Assembly: GCF_030272615.1 (NCBI RefSeq) | Contig: NC_081411.1 | Location: 160,564,971-160,628,970 of the forward strand | DNA: 64,000 nt | Origin: Cryptomeria japonica | Taxonomy: Eukaryota > Streptophyta > Pinopsida > Cupressales > Cupressaceae | Direction of reading: 5' to 3' | Shown here: one piece after another, positions 1 to 12,045 of the stretch | Numbering within the stretch: the first letter of the stretch is position 1 | Layout of the letters: every line of letters starts with the position of its first letter | The notes under the pieces: model-generated | Seen by the model: only the letters and a program-made list of their open reading frames with translations | What the model was told of the DNA's origin: nothing | Database searches by the model: none | Position numbers and translations under genes: made by a program

Positions 1-688
1 ACCATGGTCAAAGCAATAAATGTTTGAGGAGACACATGGGTCACATGAGGGTTGAGGTAGGGGTCAAAGTCCCTAACCATGGGTGCAAGTGGATTTAACT
101 ATAAATGGTTATGTAAGAGTCATTAATGGTCATGTAAGAGCCATTAGTGGTTTGGAAGACTTTAGAGGTTGGCTTGTTGAACACATAAAGCATTAAATGC
201 TTTTCAAAGACTTTGGAGTCTTGGAGAAGTGACTTCAAGTTGCTTAGGAATGTGACAATAATTAGGGGATAGATTAGGCTAATTAGGAAGGGGTTAGAAG
301 AGTCTAGAAGGGGATTAGGATTGCAAGTGGGTTTGGTGGGTGAGGGAAAATAGGATTTTTATTAAAATAAAATTCATTTATTTCAACAAATAGGTGCAAC
401 TTGTATTTTTAGGAGAATGCAAGTGGGGGGGATTTTAATGATTTATTTAATTTATTTAAAAAAGGAAAGAGGATTAAATGAAATAAAGAGAATGTATTCA
501 TTTAATTGATTGTGAATTTGGTTTAATGAATTAATTAAAATAAATTGAATAATTTATTTAATTAATAGGAGAATGTTTGAAGATGAATTAATTAAATGTT
601 AATTTAATTAATTGATGGCTAATGGATTTTTAATCAAATAAATAATAAATATTCATTTAATTAAATTGGACAGATTTATGTGACTACA
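1..688 (-). repeat. E1 3' LTR, partial
   Basis: Bases 1-688 match 32214-32919 with few substitutions and small indels, and both end in gtgactaca. The missing first half lies left of the window. It is the 3' LTR because the polypurine tract abuts it and the coding strand is minus. Confidence 0.95.
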
Positions 689-701
689 TTTGCCCCTCTT
701 T
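689..701 (-). other. E1 polypurine tract
   Basis: On the minus strand this reads AAAGAGGGGCAAA immediately before the LTR start TGTAGTCACA. It is the expected plus-strand priming site and sets the element's orientation. Confidence 0.85.
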
Positions 702-1103
702 GAGATAGTGCAGTTTATCACATCATTTCAAAGAAAGAAAAATAGGTGTGAAGAAATATGCCCCATAAAATGTTAATTTAATGGGTGGTATTCCCCCTCG
801 AGAGATGGGCCAAAAATATCAAAAAATTGGGTCATCTCTTGAAAAAGAACAATAAGGGGAGGGGAGGTAAAATAGAAGAAATTAGCAATAACGAGGAAAG
901 AATGGAAGAAATCGGAGATAAAATGGAGAAATGTGAGGCTCAAGAAGTTCACGGGGACCGCGACAGTGAGTGGGAGAAAATTAGGTTTACGGCAGAGGGT
1001 ATATATGGGGGTGAAGGGGGAAAAATAGGGTCATTTGCATTCATCTCCATAGTGATTTTAGAGCTCTAATAGTGACCTTTTGAAAGAGCAAGCAGTAGTT
1101 AGG
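702..1103 (+). promoter_or_regulatory. Promoter region of the E1 antisense PMD gene, with TATA-like box
   Basis: TATATAT at 1000-1006 lies about 100 bp before the first ATG of the antisense gene (1104). The upstream block includes a short stretch (ccccctcgagagatggg, near 792) that is matched at about 42665 in E4 (ccccctcgggagatgaa). The region is therefore conserved between two element families. A 94-codon open frame at 785-1069 has no counterpart in E4, and I do not call it a gene. Promoter activity is inferred from box placement only. Confidence 0.5.
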
Positions 1104-3733
1104 ATGCTGGTACCAATAGAAGATCATTGGCTAGAGCAAGCTCATCGATTCCAGCAGCCAGATGACTAATGGACCAGCGGTATGTGAATTTGAAAAAAAA
1201 AATTTCATGCATTTTTGATAGGTTTTTTAGCTTGTCCAAGTTGAGTCAAAATAATAGCACTAAAACTATGTTTTGGCGTTGTTGTCAATTTTTTTAGCGC
1301 TATTGTGCCACTATAGCGCTTTTGAAAATTGTAGCGCTATTGCCTAGTTGATTTAACACTTTTGCAGGTTTAGCGCTAGTGAGTCCTTCTTGTAGCGTTG
1401 TTGTTTTTAAATGGCACTTTTGCATAGTGCTTATAGCACTATTGTTTGCTTAGCGCTATTGTGTAGTGGGTTTAGCACTATTGTTAGCATATTAGCGCTA
1501 TTGTTTGTAGAGTAGCGCTATTGTTAGGAAAATAGATGCCCCAGTGGTTTTGAAAAAGAATCTCCTGATGGTAATGATGGATGGATGGAGAGGTGAGTTG
1601 TTTTGAACCATAGTAGCCCTGTTGAGACTAGGTCATTAGGATAAATGTTCGTTGTAGTCTAGGTGTGCCATGATTGCATACCTGTTGAGACCTGAAGATA
1701 CTGGATCAAAGTATTTGTTGATAGTTGAGGTTTAAAATTAAGAAAGTTTGAAACAAATCAACTGATGATAATGGTTGATGTATGTGTGTAGGAGGATCTT
1801 CACGTCTTACAGATGCACGAGAGGCATCCAGCCACACAGGTGCTGCATCATCGATTGATAGAGGCCAAGGTGGATTGCATTGCAGTGACAGGCTTGCACA
1901 ATGTTATGCATATGCCCATGATTCAGATGAATTGTGATTTGATTACAGCATTGACAGAGAGGTGGCACATTGAGACGTGTACATTTCACTTAACTCAGGG
2001 GGAGATGACAGTTACACTAGAGGATGCGTGGCACATCCTTCACATTCCTATTCGAGGAGAGCTGGTGACATATGACCGATCTTGGGGGACAGTGGTTGTA
2101 CAATGATTTTTTGATGAGGATGTGTATATTGATGATGGCTCGATAGCTTGGGAGGATATAGATGCCTTGTATGAGCCACTACTGACTGTTTTATCAGGTA
2201 TTGTTGGGGGCCTGCTATGCTTGGATCAATGATCGCATGGACTAGCCATTGGTTAGGGCCAGGTTATAGAGCAGATGATGACCAAGGGGACCACTTTGCA
2301 TGGGGACCGTGCATGCTGTCGCACTTATATAAGGAGCTGCATGAGGTAGTATACGAAGAGGTGAGCTCACTGGGAGTGGGGATCATTCTGCTACATATCT
2401 GGGCATGGGAGCATCTACTTGTGACTCAACCAATGAGTCTGAGATTTAGGGTCATGGACTAGCCCTATGTATACATGTATGGTGATATGATGAGTCAGCC
2501 CCACTTGAGGAAGTTAGAGTGGCGGTGGCGGGTGCTTGATGATTTAGATATAGTGTTCTGGAGGTCATATATTGAGTGCGAGCCTTGGGAGGATGATGCA
2601 AAGGCCTTGCCCTGTGTGTTTATGACATGATACCTCATTGGTAGGAAAACCTACAATGTGGAGAGACAGGTACCTAGGAGAGTGTTGAGACAGTTTGGAC
2701 GGAGGTAGGGATTGCTGAGTGGATCTAGAGAGTATGCACGGGTGGTTTGAGAGAGGTTCCAGTGGGGGCCAGTGTTACCTTATGATCAGGCATTAGCAGA
2801 GTTTCAGACTCTACAAGCGAGACCATGGTAGATGAGGTCGGGGATGGTAGATGCAGAGGTGTTAGATGAGTACACTCAGTGCATTGTGGCATATCCGATT
2901 CCTTGGATATCAGATCCGGTGGAGCCGATTCCAGATTTTGAGGAGGAGAGGAGGTTGAGGACCTATATTAGGTGGACGAGGTAGAGGTGATAGAGGAGGT
3001 GGGGATGGAGGAGGAGGTGATGGAGGAGGTGATGGAGGAGGAGGAGGTGGGCGTGGTGGACGTGGAGGAGGTGGGGGATTTGGAGGTGGATGTGGTGGAG
3101 GTGGATGGTTGCGGTGGAGAGGGAGAGGTGGGTAGCCATTGTAGATATCACAGGGACCTTTGATGCAGGAAGGAGTCAGTTTAGCTGGCAGGGATATGGG
3201 GGAGGCAGAGGTACTTATGGATACAGGGGAGGGAGCCACTCGAGGAGGAGAGGGAGCTACCGAAGGAGAGGGAGCGATTGGTGGAGGGGATATGCGGGAT
3301 CATATGATATTATTTTTGTAGACTCAGCTAGAGGATATGGAGGCAGAGGTGGTAGCTAGAGATGTGCAGCTATTTGCATGTGAGTCAGGGTTGACTGCAG
3401 TGCTGTGAGAGAGATCAGGCCGTTGACAGGGTGATCTAGCTATAGGAGAGAGTTCGGGCCTTGGAGGGAGTACAGGGATATGAGCCATCGATTGATTTCG
3501 TAGCAAGAGAGTTATGGAGAGCAAGTGCAAAGGTTGATTACTGGTGGGGTCTATATGAGCAAAAGGTGTCATCTAGTCAACAGACACTAAGTTATTCATA
3601 GATGCGTCGGGAGAGATCAGAGCGGTCTCAGAGGATGCAGAGCAGTGGTGGTGTGATGGGTCCTCTGCGATGGGGTAGTGCAGGTGGTGATGGTGATGAT
3701 GGTGGGGCAACATCTAGCCAGAGTGGCATTTGA
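1104..3733 (+). pseudogene. E1 antisense accessory gene: plant mobile domain (PMD) protein, two exons, decayed
   Basis: Exon 1 (1104-1179) begins at an ATG and ends before the donor GTATGT (1180). The acceptor tgtgtag ends at 1791 and exon 2 runs from 1792 to about 3733. Exon 2 shows PMD hallmarks: ETCTFHLTQGEMTVTLED (about 1972-2025) and HFAWGPCMLSHLYKELHE (about 2300-2350). A glycine/arginine-rich stretch (about 2985-3130) and acidic/Gly repeats follow. PMD proteins in plants include MAIN/MAIL nuclear factors and transposon-borne copies. The gene lies between integrase and 3' LTR and is transcribed toward pol, opposite to gag-pol. Breaks: TGA at 2104-2106, a frameshift near 2215, several later stops, and an apparent one-base shift in exon 1. 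An alternative donor GTGAGT is at 1593. Splice sites are inferred from comparison with E2 and E4. Confidence 0.75.
1250..1530 (+). repeat. E1 3'-side array of TAGCGCTATTGT-type units
   Basis: About a dozen degenerate copies of tagcgctattgt lie inside the predicted intron of the antisense gene (for example at 1301, 1335, 1460, 1495 and 1514). AGCGCT is itself palindromic. The complementary array is in the E1 leader at 31120-31380, in opposite orientation. Confidence 0.85.
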
Positions 3734-6300
3734 GAGAGCATTTATGTATTTTATTACATTGTCATTTTGGACTGTGTCTTGGATGACTCTTGGTAGCTGA
3801 TATTTTGTGAAATCATTGTATTATGATACATGTATGTTTTTGCGAGATGATATGATATGATATATGAGGAGATCCCATATTTTGTGATGATATGCATGTG
3901 GATGAGATGTATGGATTTATGCAGGATGATGATCTATGATTTATGCATAGATGAATGTTTTTTTTTGCGAGATGTATGCGTTTATGAGATGATTCCTATA
4001 TGCATGTTATGTTTGATTTATATGATGCCTATATGCATTTTTGAATGTGATGCTGACATGTGGATGCAGGTTGATATGCATGATTTGTTGGTGTAATACC
4101 TTATGTATGTAATTCCATGATGATGATGTATATATAATAAAATGATGCTAATGATGATATAGATAGTACTTTTATATTTGATGTTTGATGAGATGATGAT
4201 ATGTAGTGCTGTTTGATTATGATGAAATGTAATGAAATGAATGGTTTATTTAAATGCATCTAGATGGTTTTTAGATGAATGAAATATGGATAAACAAATA
4301 CATAGTACACATGTTGATGTGATGATATCTAAATGAATGTATGTGTAAAATGTATAAACCAAATGGTGAGACAAATGGTTTTTTTTATGACTCTAAATTT
4401 TGGTAAAATGTGACTAAGTGAAATGATAATGCAACTCATGGGTAATGAATAACTGCACCTTAATGCAATTAAAAGGATAATGAATGTATTCTAATGAATC
4501 CTAAATAAAATTGGGTGTAAGATGAAATGAATGACTATAAGAATATACAAGATGGATAAATGAATGCACTTAACTAATGGATAGATAAATAAATGCCTGC
4601 AACTACGGAAATTTAAACAAATTTATGGTAAACAAGTTTAAATGATGGTGAATGATGATTCTAAATGACGCTAAATGAATGCACAGTAATGGCTAATAAA
4701 GGTAGTAAATGCACTTATGAGAAATTTATACAAATGAATGTAAATGTCATGATTTGGCAAGGATGAAATGATGTAGTGATACTAATGCAAGACAATGATA
4801 ATGAACTTTATGTAAATGCAACTAAATGATTTTAAATGCACTCTAATGAATATCTAGGAAATTAATAAACCCATATGCAAGTACATGATAATGAACTCGG
4901 TTTATTTAAATGCAACTAAATGTAATGAAATGATGATGCTATGTGTTTATGAGAGATGAATGCAAGGTTTTTTAGACTTTGCATGATGCACTGATGATGT
5001 ATCAGAGAACTCTATCATGATTGTATCCAAGACTAGTTCATTTTTTTCAAATAATTTCTCATATTAATCTTGTTCACACTTGCATACAAAACCATGCATA
5101 TGAAAAAGGAATGATTAAATGGATGGGTGATATTCAATGAAATGCAATATAAAAAGATGAGATGAAATGATGATCCATAGTGCTTTATTTTCATCATTGA
5201 GCATGGTAGTATCGATCTTGGATGAGGCAGTAGGAACCAAGGATGGAGAATTGTACCTGCAAACAAACAACATAAATAAAGAACAAAGAATATGGACCCT
5301 CCATAATGATTCATGCTCATATGGTCGACGTATACATTGTAGTCAGCAAGCCATAGTGAACTATGACTGTATTTTAAATATGATCATGTAGCTTAGTGAA
5401 CTTCCCATGTAGACACTATTAGTACATGCCCCAAAACTTCATTGGAATAATTCGCAGAAGATACACAAACAATGCTTAGGAACCATCCCGACCACTCTAA
5501 TCACTTGTGGATATCCCAGAGTAGCAGAGGAACCTGATATAAATGAATAAATAACCTACAAATCAACCAAGTACTTGCTAGCTTAAATAGAATTTTCTTG
5601 TCAAAGAAAATGTTATCATGCCTTTGTTTTGGGTAAGGAAGGATGCATCCTTGTTAAGACAGTTGTGCGTATCGATGTTGATTGTTTGGATGATGTGATA
5701 AGTGGCCATTGTTTGAGTATGTCAAAATGTTTGTTTGGTATTTGTGTGGATGCGTATGTACAAAGTGTTGCCATGTTTTTGATTGATTTTTGATGTTTTC
5801 TATTGTTTTTGGATTTTGTGATTGTTTTTGGTATTTTGTGAGACAGTATTGAATGTTTTTGGTATTTTGTGAGATAGTTTTGAATGTTTTTGGTATTTTG
5901 TGAGACAGTTTTGAATGAAGAACTCAATGAATCACTAGTAATGCAGAATCCACTTCCATCAATAGGTTAAGAGCATTGCCCCCAATTTAGACATGACTAT
6001 GAAAAAGTGGGATGCAAAACACATGAAGTACTAGTCTTGACTGCAGATGAATAACCAGCCATGGTTTGACTGATGGATGTGTGGATGTAATGAATGTGAT
6101 CGCAACAAGTCTGAAAGACAATGGAGCCATAGCCTTTACAAGTGGTTCCTGTTTGCCAGGTTTTCACCATTGTACTTACCCAAGGTGCCACCGGAGTGGT
6201 TGTTTACCATTTGGATGTATGATTTTTCTTGACTATTTTGATTTTTTTTGTATTTTTTTCAAGACATTTATCTGAGTGTTTTTGGTGTTTTTCTGATATG
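3734..6300. other. E1 non-coding spacer between the PMD gene and integrase, ATGA-rich, with a 31-bp tandem repeat
   Basis: No supportable gene. From about 3790 to 5000 the sequence is AT-rich with many irregular atgatg and aaatgaatg runs. At 5823-5915 a 31-bp unit (tgtttttggtattttgtgag...) occurs three times with few differences. The stretch corresponds to the 3' flank of the antisense gene and the 3' untranslated part of gag-pol. Short open frames here have no family resemblance. Confidence 0.7.
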
Positions 6301-7340
6301 TATGGGATCTTGATGCTCTATACAACTTATGTATAAAACCATTTGAGGTGCTTGCTGTTGATTGGATCTGTGAGCGGTTCTCCTTTTGAAGTAGCCAACT
6401 AATATGCCCTAGACCCAAATACAATAGTGATAACATATGGACCCAGCGAGTTTGATTCAAACTTTTCCTGATGTTCTCTGTTGGGTTGGTTACGAGGATT
6501 CTCTTGAAGAACAAGATCACCTACCTCAAATGTGTGAGGTCTAACTCGATGATTATAGCTTCTGCTCATGTGCTGCTGATAGGCCTTGAGATGATTGTAT
6601 GCAACTTGTCGTTTCTCATCAAGGAGCTCTAAATCTTGGAGACGCCAGACTTTGTATGCTTCATTATCTATCAGATTATGCAAAGAAACCCATAGAGATG
6701 GTATCTCAACCTCAATAGGAAGGATGACTTCTGCATCACATACCAGTGAGTAAGGAGTTGTGCCTGTAGGGGTTTGAATGCTAGTTTGATACACCCATAG
6801 TGCTGGATTTAATAGAATGTTCCAATCACGACCGGCATCATTGACTATCTTCTTGAAGATTCTTAATATGCTTCTTGTTTGATGCTTCGGCTTGACCATT
6901 GCCTTGTGGGTAATAGGGAGTGGAAAAGCGGTGTTGGATGTGAAACTTCTCACAAAGCTCATGGACATCCTAATTTTTGAAAGGAAGCCCATTATCTGTG
7001 ATGATGGACATGGGTACACCATACCGACAGATGATGTAATTAAGGATAAATGAGGCAATCTACTTGTCGGTGACTTGGGTAAGTGGGACATCTTCGTTCC
7101 ACTTTGTGAAATATTCAGTGGCAGTTATAATGAATTTATGGCCATTGGATGAGGATGGATGGATTTTACCCACAAGGTCAAGGTCCCATTGACAAAAGGG
7201 CCATGGTGTTGTGATTGGCTATAATTCCTATGCTGGTGCATGTATTAGGTCTCCATGAACTTGGCATTTCTTGCATTTTCTGACAAAATAATAGGAATCA
7301 TTTTCCATGGACGACCAACAGTATCCAACATGTATGATCT
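6300..7340 (-). pseudogene. E1 integrase (degenerate)
   Basis: In minus-strand order: a zinc-binding end (KCKKCQVHGDLIHAPA, near 7265), then the catalytic core with TATEYFTKW (first Asp replaced by Glu in the usual TATDYF motif), TDNGLPFKN (second Asp) and STPYYPQGNGQAEASNK (the Glu). A C-terminal basic part with SYNHRVRPHTFEVGDLVL and LGPYVI follows. Integrase joins element cDNA to the host chromosome. Multiple TAG/TAA codons and frameshifts break it. The domain resembles the E2 and E4 integrases. It lies directly downstream of the archaeal-type RNase H. Confidence 0.85.
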
Positions 7341-7629
7341 TATTTGCTAAGGAAGGACCGCTTGAGTGAGTCCTACAAATTCCTTCATGTGGACCTCTTC
7401 CAAGGCCTTTGTTGTCTCATCCTGTTCCAAACATAGAAGGAGAGTACCATTAAGACTAGGTTGGTATAGGGTTTCAGCAATGATGGTGTATCGAGCGATT
7501 TGGCAAATGAAGGTTTTACATTGGTTATTCGATTGGTTAGGAGGAAGTGTGTGATCATGGAGATAGGTGTAAAACTCATCGTACCATGGGGATTCAGAAC
7601 CGACAAGGTAACATATCATCTCGGTTTCA

Positions 7630-8075
7630 GGGATATCATAAGATGGAATCCAAAGTTGTTCTACAAGAACTCATAGCATGTTGAATTCGATGGAAGATCT
7701 AGGAGAGATGCAATAGTAGCCATAGTGTCAGTAGCTCGATTCTGATCTCTAGGTATTTTCTCAAAGGTGATAGTAGTAAATGATGCCTTTAATTTGTCCA
7801 TCATTTTCTTGTATGGCATGAGTTTGTCATCCTTGGTCTGATATTCATCTGTGTCTTGTCGAATGACCAGTTGGGAGTCACCATATACTTGTAGCTCTTT
7901 TAACTTCCATTGTACAATCCTATGATCAAGGCCTCATATTCTGTTATGTTGTTTATAAATGGAAATGTGAGCCTGTAAGACTTCGGGATGCTGTCACCTT
8001 GAGGTGTGATAAACAGAATGCCTGCCCCTGAGCCATGCCTAGTATATGAACCATCAAAGTATAGTTTCCATGGTT
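7630..8075 (-). pseudogene. E1 archaeal-type RNase H (aRNH)
   Basis: Minus strand from about 8073 has WKLYFDGSYTRHGSGAGIL (first catalytic Asp in YFDGS), then NNITEYEALIIG (the Glu) and, past a frame break near 7905, a degraded tail. This second RNase H between RT and integrase is the diagnostic acquisition of the Tat branch of plant Ty3/gypsy elements. It is frameshifted after LYNGS, so the copy is not functional. Confidence 0.85.
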
Positions 8076-9620
8076 GTGCTGCTGTGATCATGAATATCTC
8101 CTGATCCAAAAAATTGGAAATGAGAGGATGATCACCTATGAGAGGTGCATCGGCCAACTGATCTGCAATAACTTGAACTTTGATAGCCTTACGGTCCACA
8201 TACTCGATGTCAAATTCACTTAGAATCATCACCCATTTGGCCAGATGACCGGTAAATGCTGCTTTGTTGAGTAAGTACTTTAGTGGATCAATCTTAGCAA
8301 TAAGTTGTACTTTATGTGTCAATAGGTAGTGCCTCAGCTTAGTGGTTGCCAAGATTACTGCTAGGCAAGCTCACTCAATAGGTGTGTAATTGAGTTCGTA
8401 GCCAACTAGTGTGCGAGAGATGTAGTAAACAACACACTCTTTCCCTTTTGCATTATGTTGTACTAGTATTATGCCCAATGCTGTATTTGTTGCTGAAATA
8501 TAGAGTAAGAGCCGTCTACTTGGATCTCATGGGACTAGCAATGGTGTAATCATGAGATAATCCTTAAGCATCTAGAATGCTTGTTGGCATTTGTCATCCC
8601 ATTGAAAGTGAATGCTTTTTTGTAATAGGTGTGTAACGGGGTGACACTTATCTACCAGTTGTGCAATGAATCTTAGGATGGATTGTAGCCACCCTTGTAG
8701 TGTCTTTAGCTGACTAATGTTCCTTGGAGGTGGCATGTCCATGATTGCCTTGACTTTTGTAGGATCGACCTCAATACCTTTGCTTGAGATAATGTATCCT
8801 AGAAGCTTCCCTGAGATTACTCCAAAGATACATTTCTTTGGGCTGAGTTGAACATGATATTGTTCTAGTCGATCAAATATTTTATCTAAGATTTCTAGAT
8901 GACCTTCTCGTGTTAAGGATTTTGCCAATAAGTCATCGACATAATCCTCCATGATGGTATGCATCATATCATGAAATATGGTGGTCATTGCTCTTTGATA
9001 GGTCGCTTCTGCATTCTTTAGACTGAAAGGCATTACATTCCAACAGTATGTTCCCCATGGACATGTGAAGGTCATCTTATGTTGATCCTCTAGTGTGATC
9101 TTTATCTGATTGTACCCTGAAAAGCCATCCATGAGAGAAAGCATGGCATGTCTTGCTGTTAGATCGATGATCATGTCAATGTTGGGTAGGAGGAATTCAT
9201 CTTTAGGACATGCCTTATTTAGATCTCTGAAATCAGTATAGATACGGATGCCCCCATTTGGTTTTCCAACAGGTATAATATTGGATATCCAATCTACGTA
9301 ATCAATTGGTTTAAGAAAACCAACTTCAAGGAGTTTCTTAAGTTATGCCTTGACTAGTACCGCAATCTGGGGATGCATCTTGCGAAGCTTTTGTTTGACA
9401 GGATTAGCTCCTTCTGCTATGGTGAGTTGATGAATGACTAAATCAGGATCAAGACTAGGCATGCCTGCATATGACCATGCAAAATTGATCTGATGCTTCT
9501 AGAAGAACTCTACAAACTTAGGCTGTTCCTTGGGAGTCAAAAGAGATGCCAGATGTATGTGATGAGGAGTCTCAGGAGTCCCCACATTAAATTCTTTTGT
9601 TTCCTCAATGAGGATTGTTG
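8076..9620 (-). pseudogene. E1 reverse transcriptase and RNase H
   Basis: The RT start region is near 9480 (MPGLDPD, then KQKLRKMHPQ). Motifs follow in order: WISNIIPVGKPNG (near 9280), YTDFRDLNKACPKDEF, MDGFSGYNQI (9130-9100), FTCPWGTYCWNVMPF, and the catalytic YVDD at 8932-8943. RNase H connection residues are in 8076-8570 (LRHYLLTHKVQLIAKIDPLKYLL, then AKWVMILSEFDIEYV). It copies element RNA to cDNA and removes the RNA. Stops interrupt it near 9340, 8571 and 8360. The same motifs occur in E2 and E4. Confidence 0.92.
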
Positions 9621-9659
9621 ATCATTCCTACTCTGTACTAGAGGGGAGGATGTCAAACC

Positions 9660-11105
9660 ATTCATCCTCCGATGCCTCAGAGAGGTTTTCACCATTGGAT
9701 ACACTCTTTCTTTTTACTTTTTGGGATCAAACAGTGTCACAGTGTCATTTTCACTAGAAGATCCATGTTTTATCATTATATTTTTGTAGCTAAAAGGTTT
9801 GGCATCTACCCCCAATTATGCTGCACTATTAAGTTCAATGGTGAATCCAGCTTTCTGATCCCCACTTGGTATGTTATCCCTTAGTTCCAAAAATTCAATG
9901 ATCACCTCATCGTTTTGGAATTGGTCAAGGCATGGGGGATTAGGTTGGTTCCATTCGATGAGTTCAGGATGTTTAATAGGCATTACCTCATCGATCAGGT
10001 TAAGTTCGTAAGATGTGTTAGTGAGGGTTAAGATGTTGTGGTGAAGGTCGTTGATCGTACTCTCCCTATCTGAATTGAGCATAGGATGTGATGTAGGGTC
10101 TGTGGAAGATGTTTCCAATTCAGGAACCCAAGAGGTGTTTATCTGTGCTTCTCTGTAAATAGGGGTGTCCTTGTGAGGTGGAGGTAGGGATGCATCTTCT
10201 TCATCTAAAGTATTAAGTTGTACTAAATCAAATTCCCACTCATGCGAGTCGGTCTTTGAGTCACTTTCTAGTATCCGATTGCTATATTATATCGAGATAT
10301 CCTTTGAGTTAAACATTGCAGGTGTAACTGGTTGATGGACATTTGTAGATGAAATGATTGGCGCTATAGGAAGGATTATGGGGATTAGTGAATCCGATAC
10401 TGGGAGTATCAACAGTGTTGAATCTATTGATCTTGATGGAATTGTCAGTGTTGTTGATACTGTTTGGGGTTCTGATACTGCTAATAGTGTTGTTGAGGCG
10501 GTTGCTACTGTTGATGGAGTAGTTGGTTTGATTGGTGGGATGATTGGTGTTGTGGATGGTATTGCTGGGATTCTGAGCCTCATTGGGGTAGTTGGTGCGA
10601 TGCTTGGTGCTACTGATATAATCAAAGGTGACCTCTTTATGTTTGTAGTAGGTTGATATAGAGGTTTACTGGGTTTCCCTTTGAATCTAAGCTTAGGAAG
10701 GATCTCCTTTTGAAAGCCTAATCCAGTGTTATCTTTAGGCTTTAATTCTAGCCGCAACAGCTCATGTTGTCCTTGCTTGCAAGGTCCCAATGCACTCTGA
10801 CCATCATAACCCATTATTTGCATAATGAGAAGGCCTTTTCCATATTGATCTATGGGAAGCTTAGCTTGTGGGATGTCCATGGTGATAGCGTCTTTATAGA
10901 TCCATTCTTCTAAGTCATCATCTCTGGTCTCTTCTGCTTGACTCTTTCCAAGGATAAAAGGCATTAAAGTGCATGCTGGTTTGACCAGTGGTGTTTTAAG
11001 TAACCTTTGTGGTTTACCATGTGTTCTAGGAGAAGTGGGCATTTGTCCAACACAAAAGAGTTGTCTTAGATTGTACTCCCCAGGACCTTCCTCTACGATT
11101 TTCAT
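9660..11105 (-). pseudogene. E1 protease-RT linker with G-patch-like motif
   Basis: A 272-codon open stretch (10287-11105) has a glycine-rich segment at residues 88-113: QYGKGLLIMQIMGYDGQSAL followed by a QG. This is G-patch-like in spacing. A Thr/Pro/Ile-rich low-complexity tail follows (residues about 150-260), visible on the plus strand as GTTGATACT-type repeats at 10330-10640. A further 100-codon stretch (9816-10118) is acidic and unrecognised. Equivalent G-patch-like segments sit at the same place in E2 and E4. G-patch domains bind nucleic acid and also follow the protease in betaretroviruses; the function here is inferred. Confidence 0.6.
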
Positions 11106-11339
11106 CTTTAGCTTCTCTTGCTTGGGTATAGTGGTGTTTGAACTGGAAAGAGAGGCTAGACTTACATAGGACGTGGATGGGATAGCTTCTTTGTTGTTGG
11201 GAATGCTAATCTCTGGTTGATGGTTGATATTGTTACAATATGCAAATGGATTTGCATCACCTAAGATTGTAATTTCTACACCGTTATGTGGGAACTTGAT
11301 ACATTGGTTATAGGTGGATGGAATGGCTTACATGGCATG

Positions 11340-11960
11340 TATCTAAGGTCTTCCTAACACAAATTGTATGGCAGAGGAAGGTCCAAAACTTGACATATGA
11401 TGTGTTTCACCACTGGGCCTACGCAGATTGGTAACACAACTGCTCCTTTTGAAGAATGCTCTGCATCATCATAAGCTTTGATTGTTATCTTGTTGTGGGG
11501 ATCCACTAATTCAATTGCATATCCCAGTGTTGTGACCAATTGTAGTGTACAAATATTTAGGCTTGCTCCATTATCAATCAAGACTCGCTTGATCCCGTGT
11601 TGGTTGATGAATCCTTCAATATGGAGTGAGGCATTATGAGGTTGCTGGAAGGATGTATTGTCACTTTCTGAGAAAGTGAGACATGGCAATGATCTCAGAT
11701 ACCAACCATAGCTTAGAATTGATCTATGTTGAGGTTGGCAGGGACTGACGCCTCTTGGAGAGCTTGATCCAAGATTGTTTTATGAGATGGGGATAGGTGC
11801 AACAACTCTAAAATAGATATAAGCACAGGTGTTTTATCTAATTATTCCACAAGGTTGTACTACTTTGGTATGGAGGTAGTGCCTTGTGGAGCTGCTTTTA
11901 TGGTGATCTTTCTATGCCGCGTAACAACATTGCAAGTAGTTCTTGGGTTTTTTATGGTAA
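11340..11960 (-). pseudogene. E1 aspartic protease
   Basis: The active-site-like motif VLIDNGASLNICTLQL (about 11596-11550) is followed by a beta-rich region ending in QVLDLPLPYNL. The D-N-G-[AS]-S form replaces the common DTGAS and is also seen in E2; E4 has DGGAG. The preceding segment (KTPVLISILELLHLSPSHK, near 11850-11800) is the conserved pre-protease helix also found in E2 and E4. The protease matures the polyprotein. Stops lie on both sides. Confidence 0.8.
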
Positions 11961-12045
11961 TGGTTACAATTTGTTCATCGACATCATATAGGTGATTCAC
12001 AGTGTAATTATAAGTGGCCCACGTATAATCATTGGTATCCGTGTT

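Noticed and set aside
785-1069. 94-codon open frame upstream of the E1 PMD gene
   Set aside because: No counterpart in E2 or E4 and no domain. It overlaps the promoter region and the predicted transcript leader.
2910-3239. Proline-rich open frame on the minus strand
   Set aside because: Reverse-strand shadow of the Gly-rich tail of the PMD gene.
1104-3733. Envelope-like third gene of the retrotransposon
   Set aside because: It lies in the env position but is on the opposite strand, with PMD motifs and no signal peptide or transmembrane segment.
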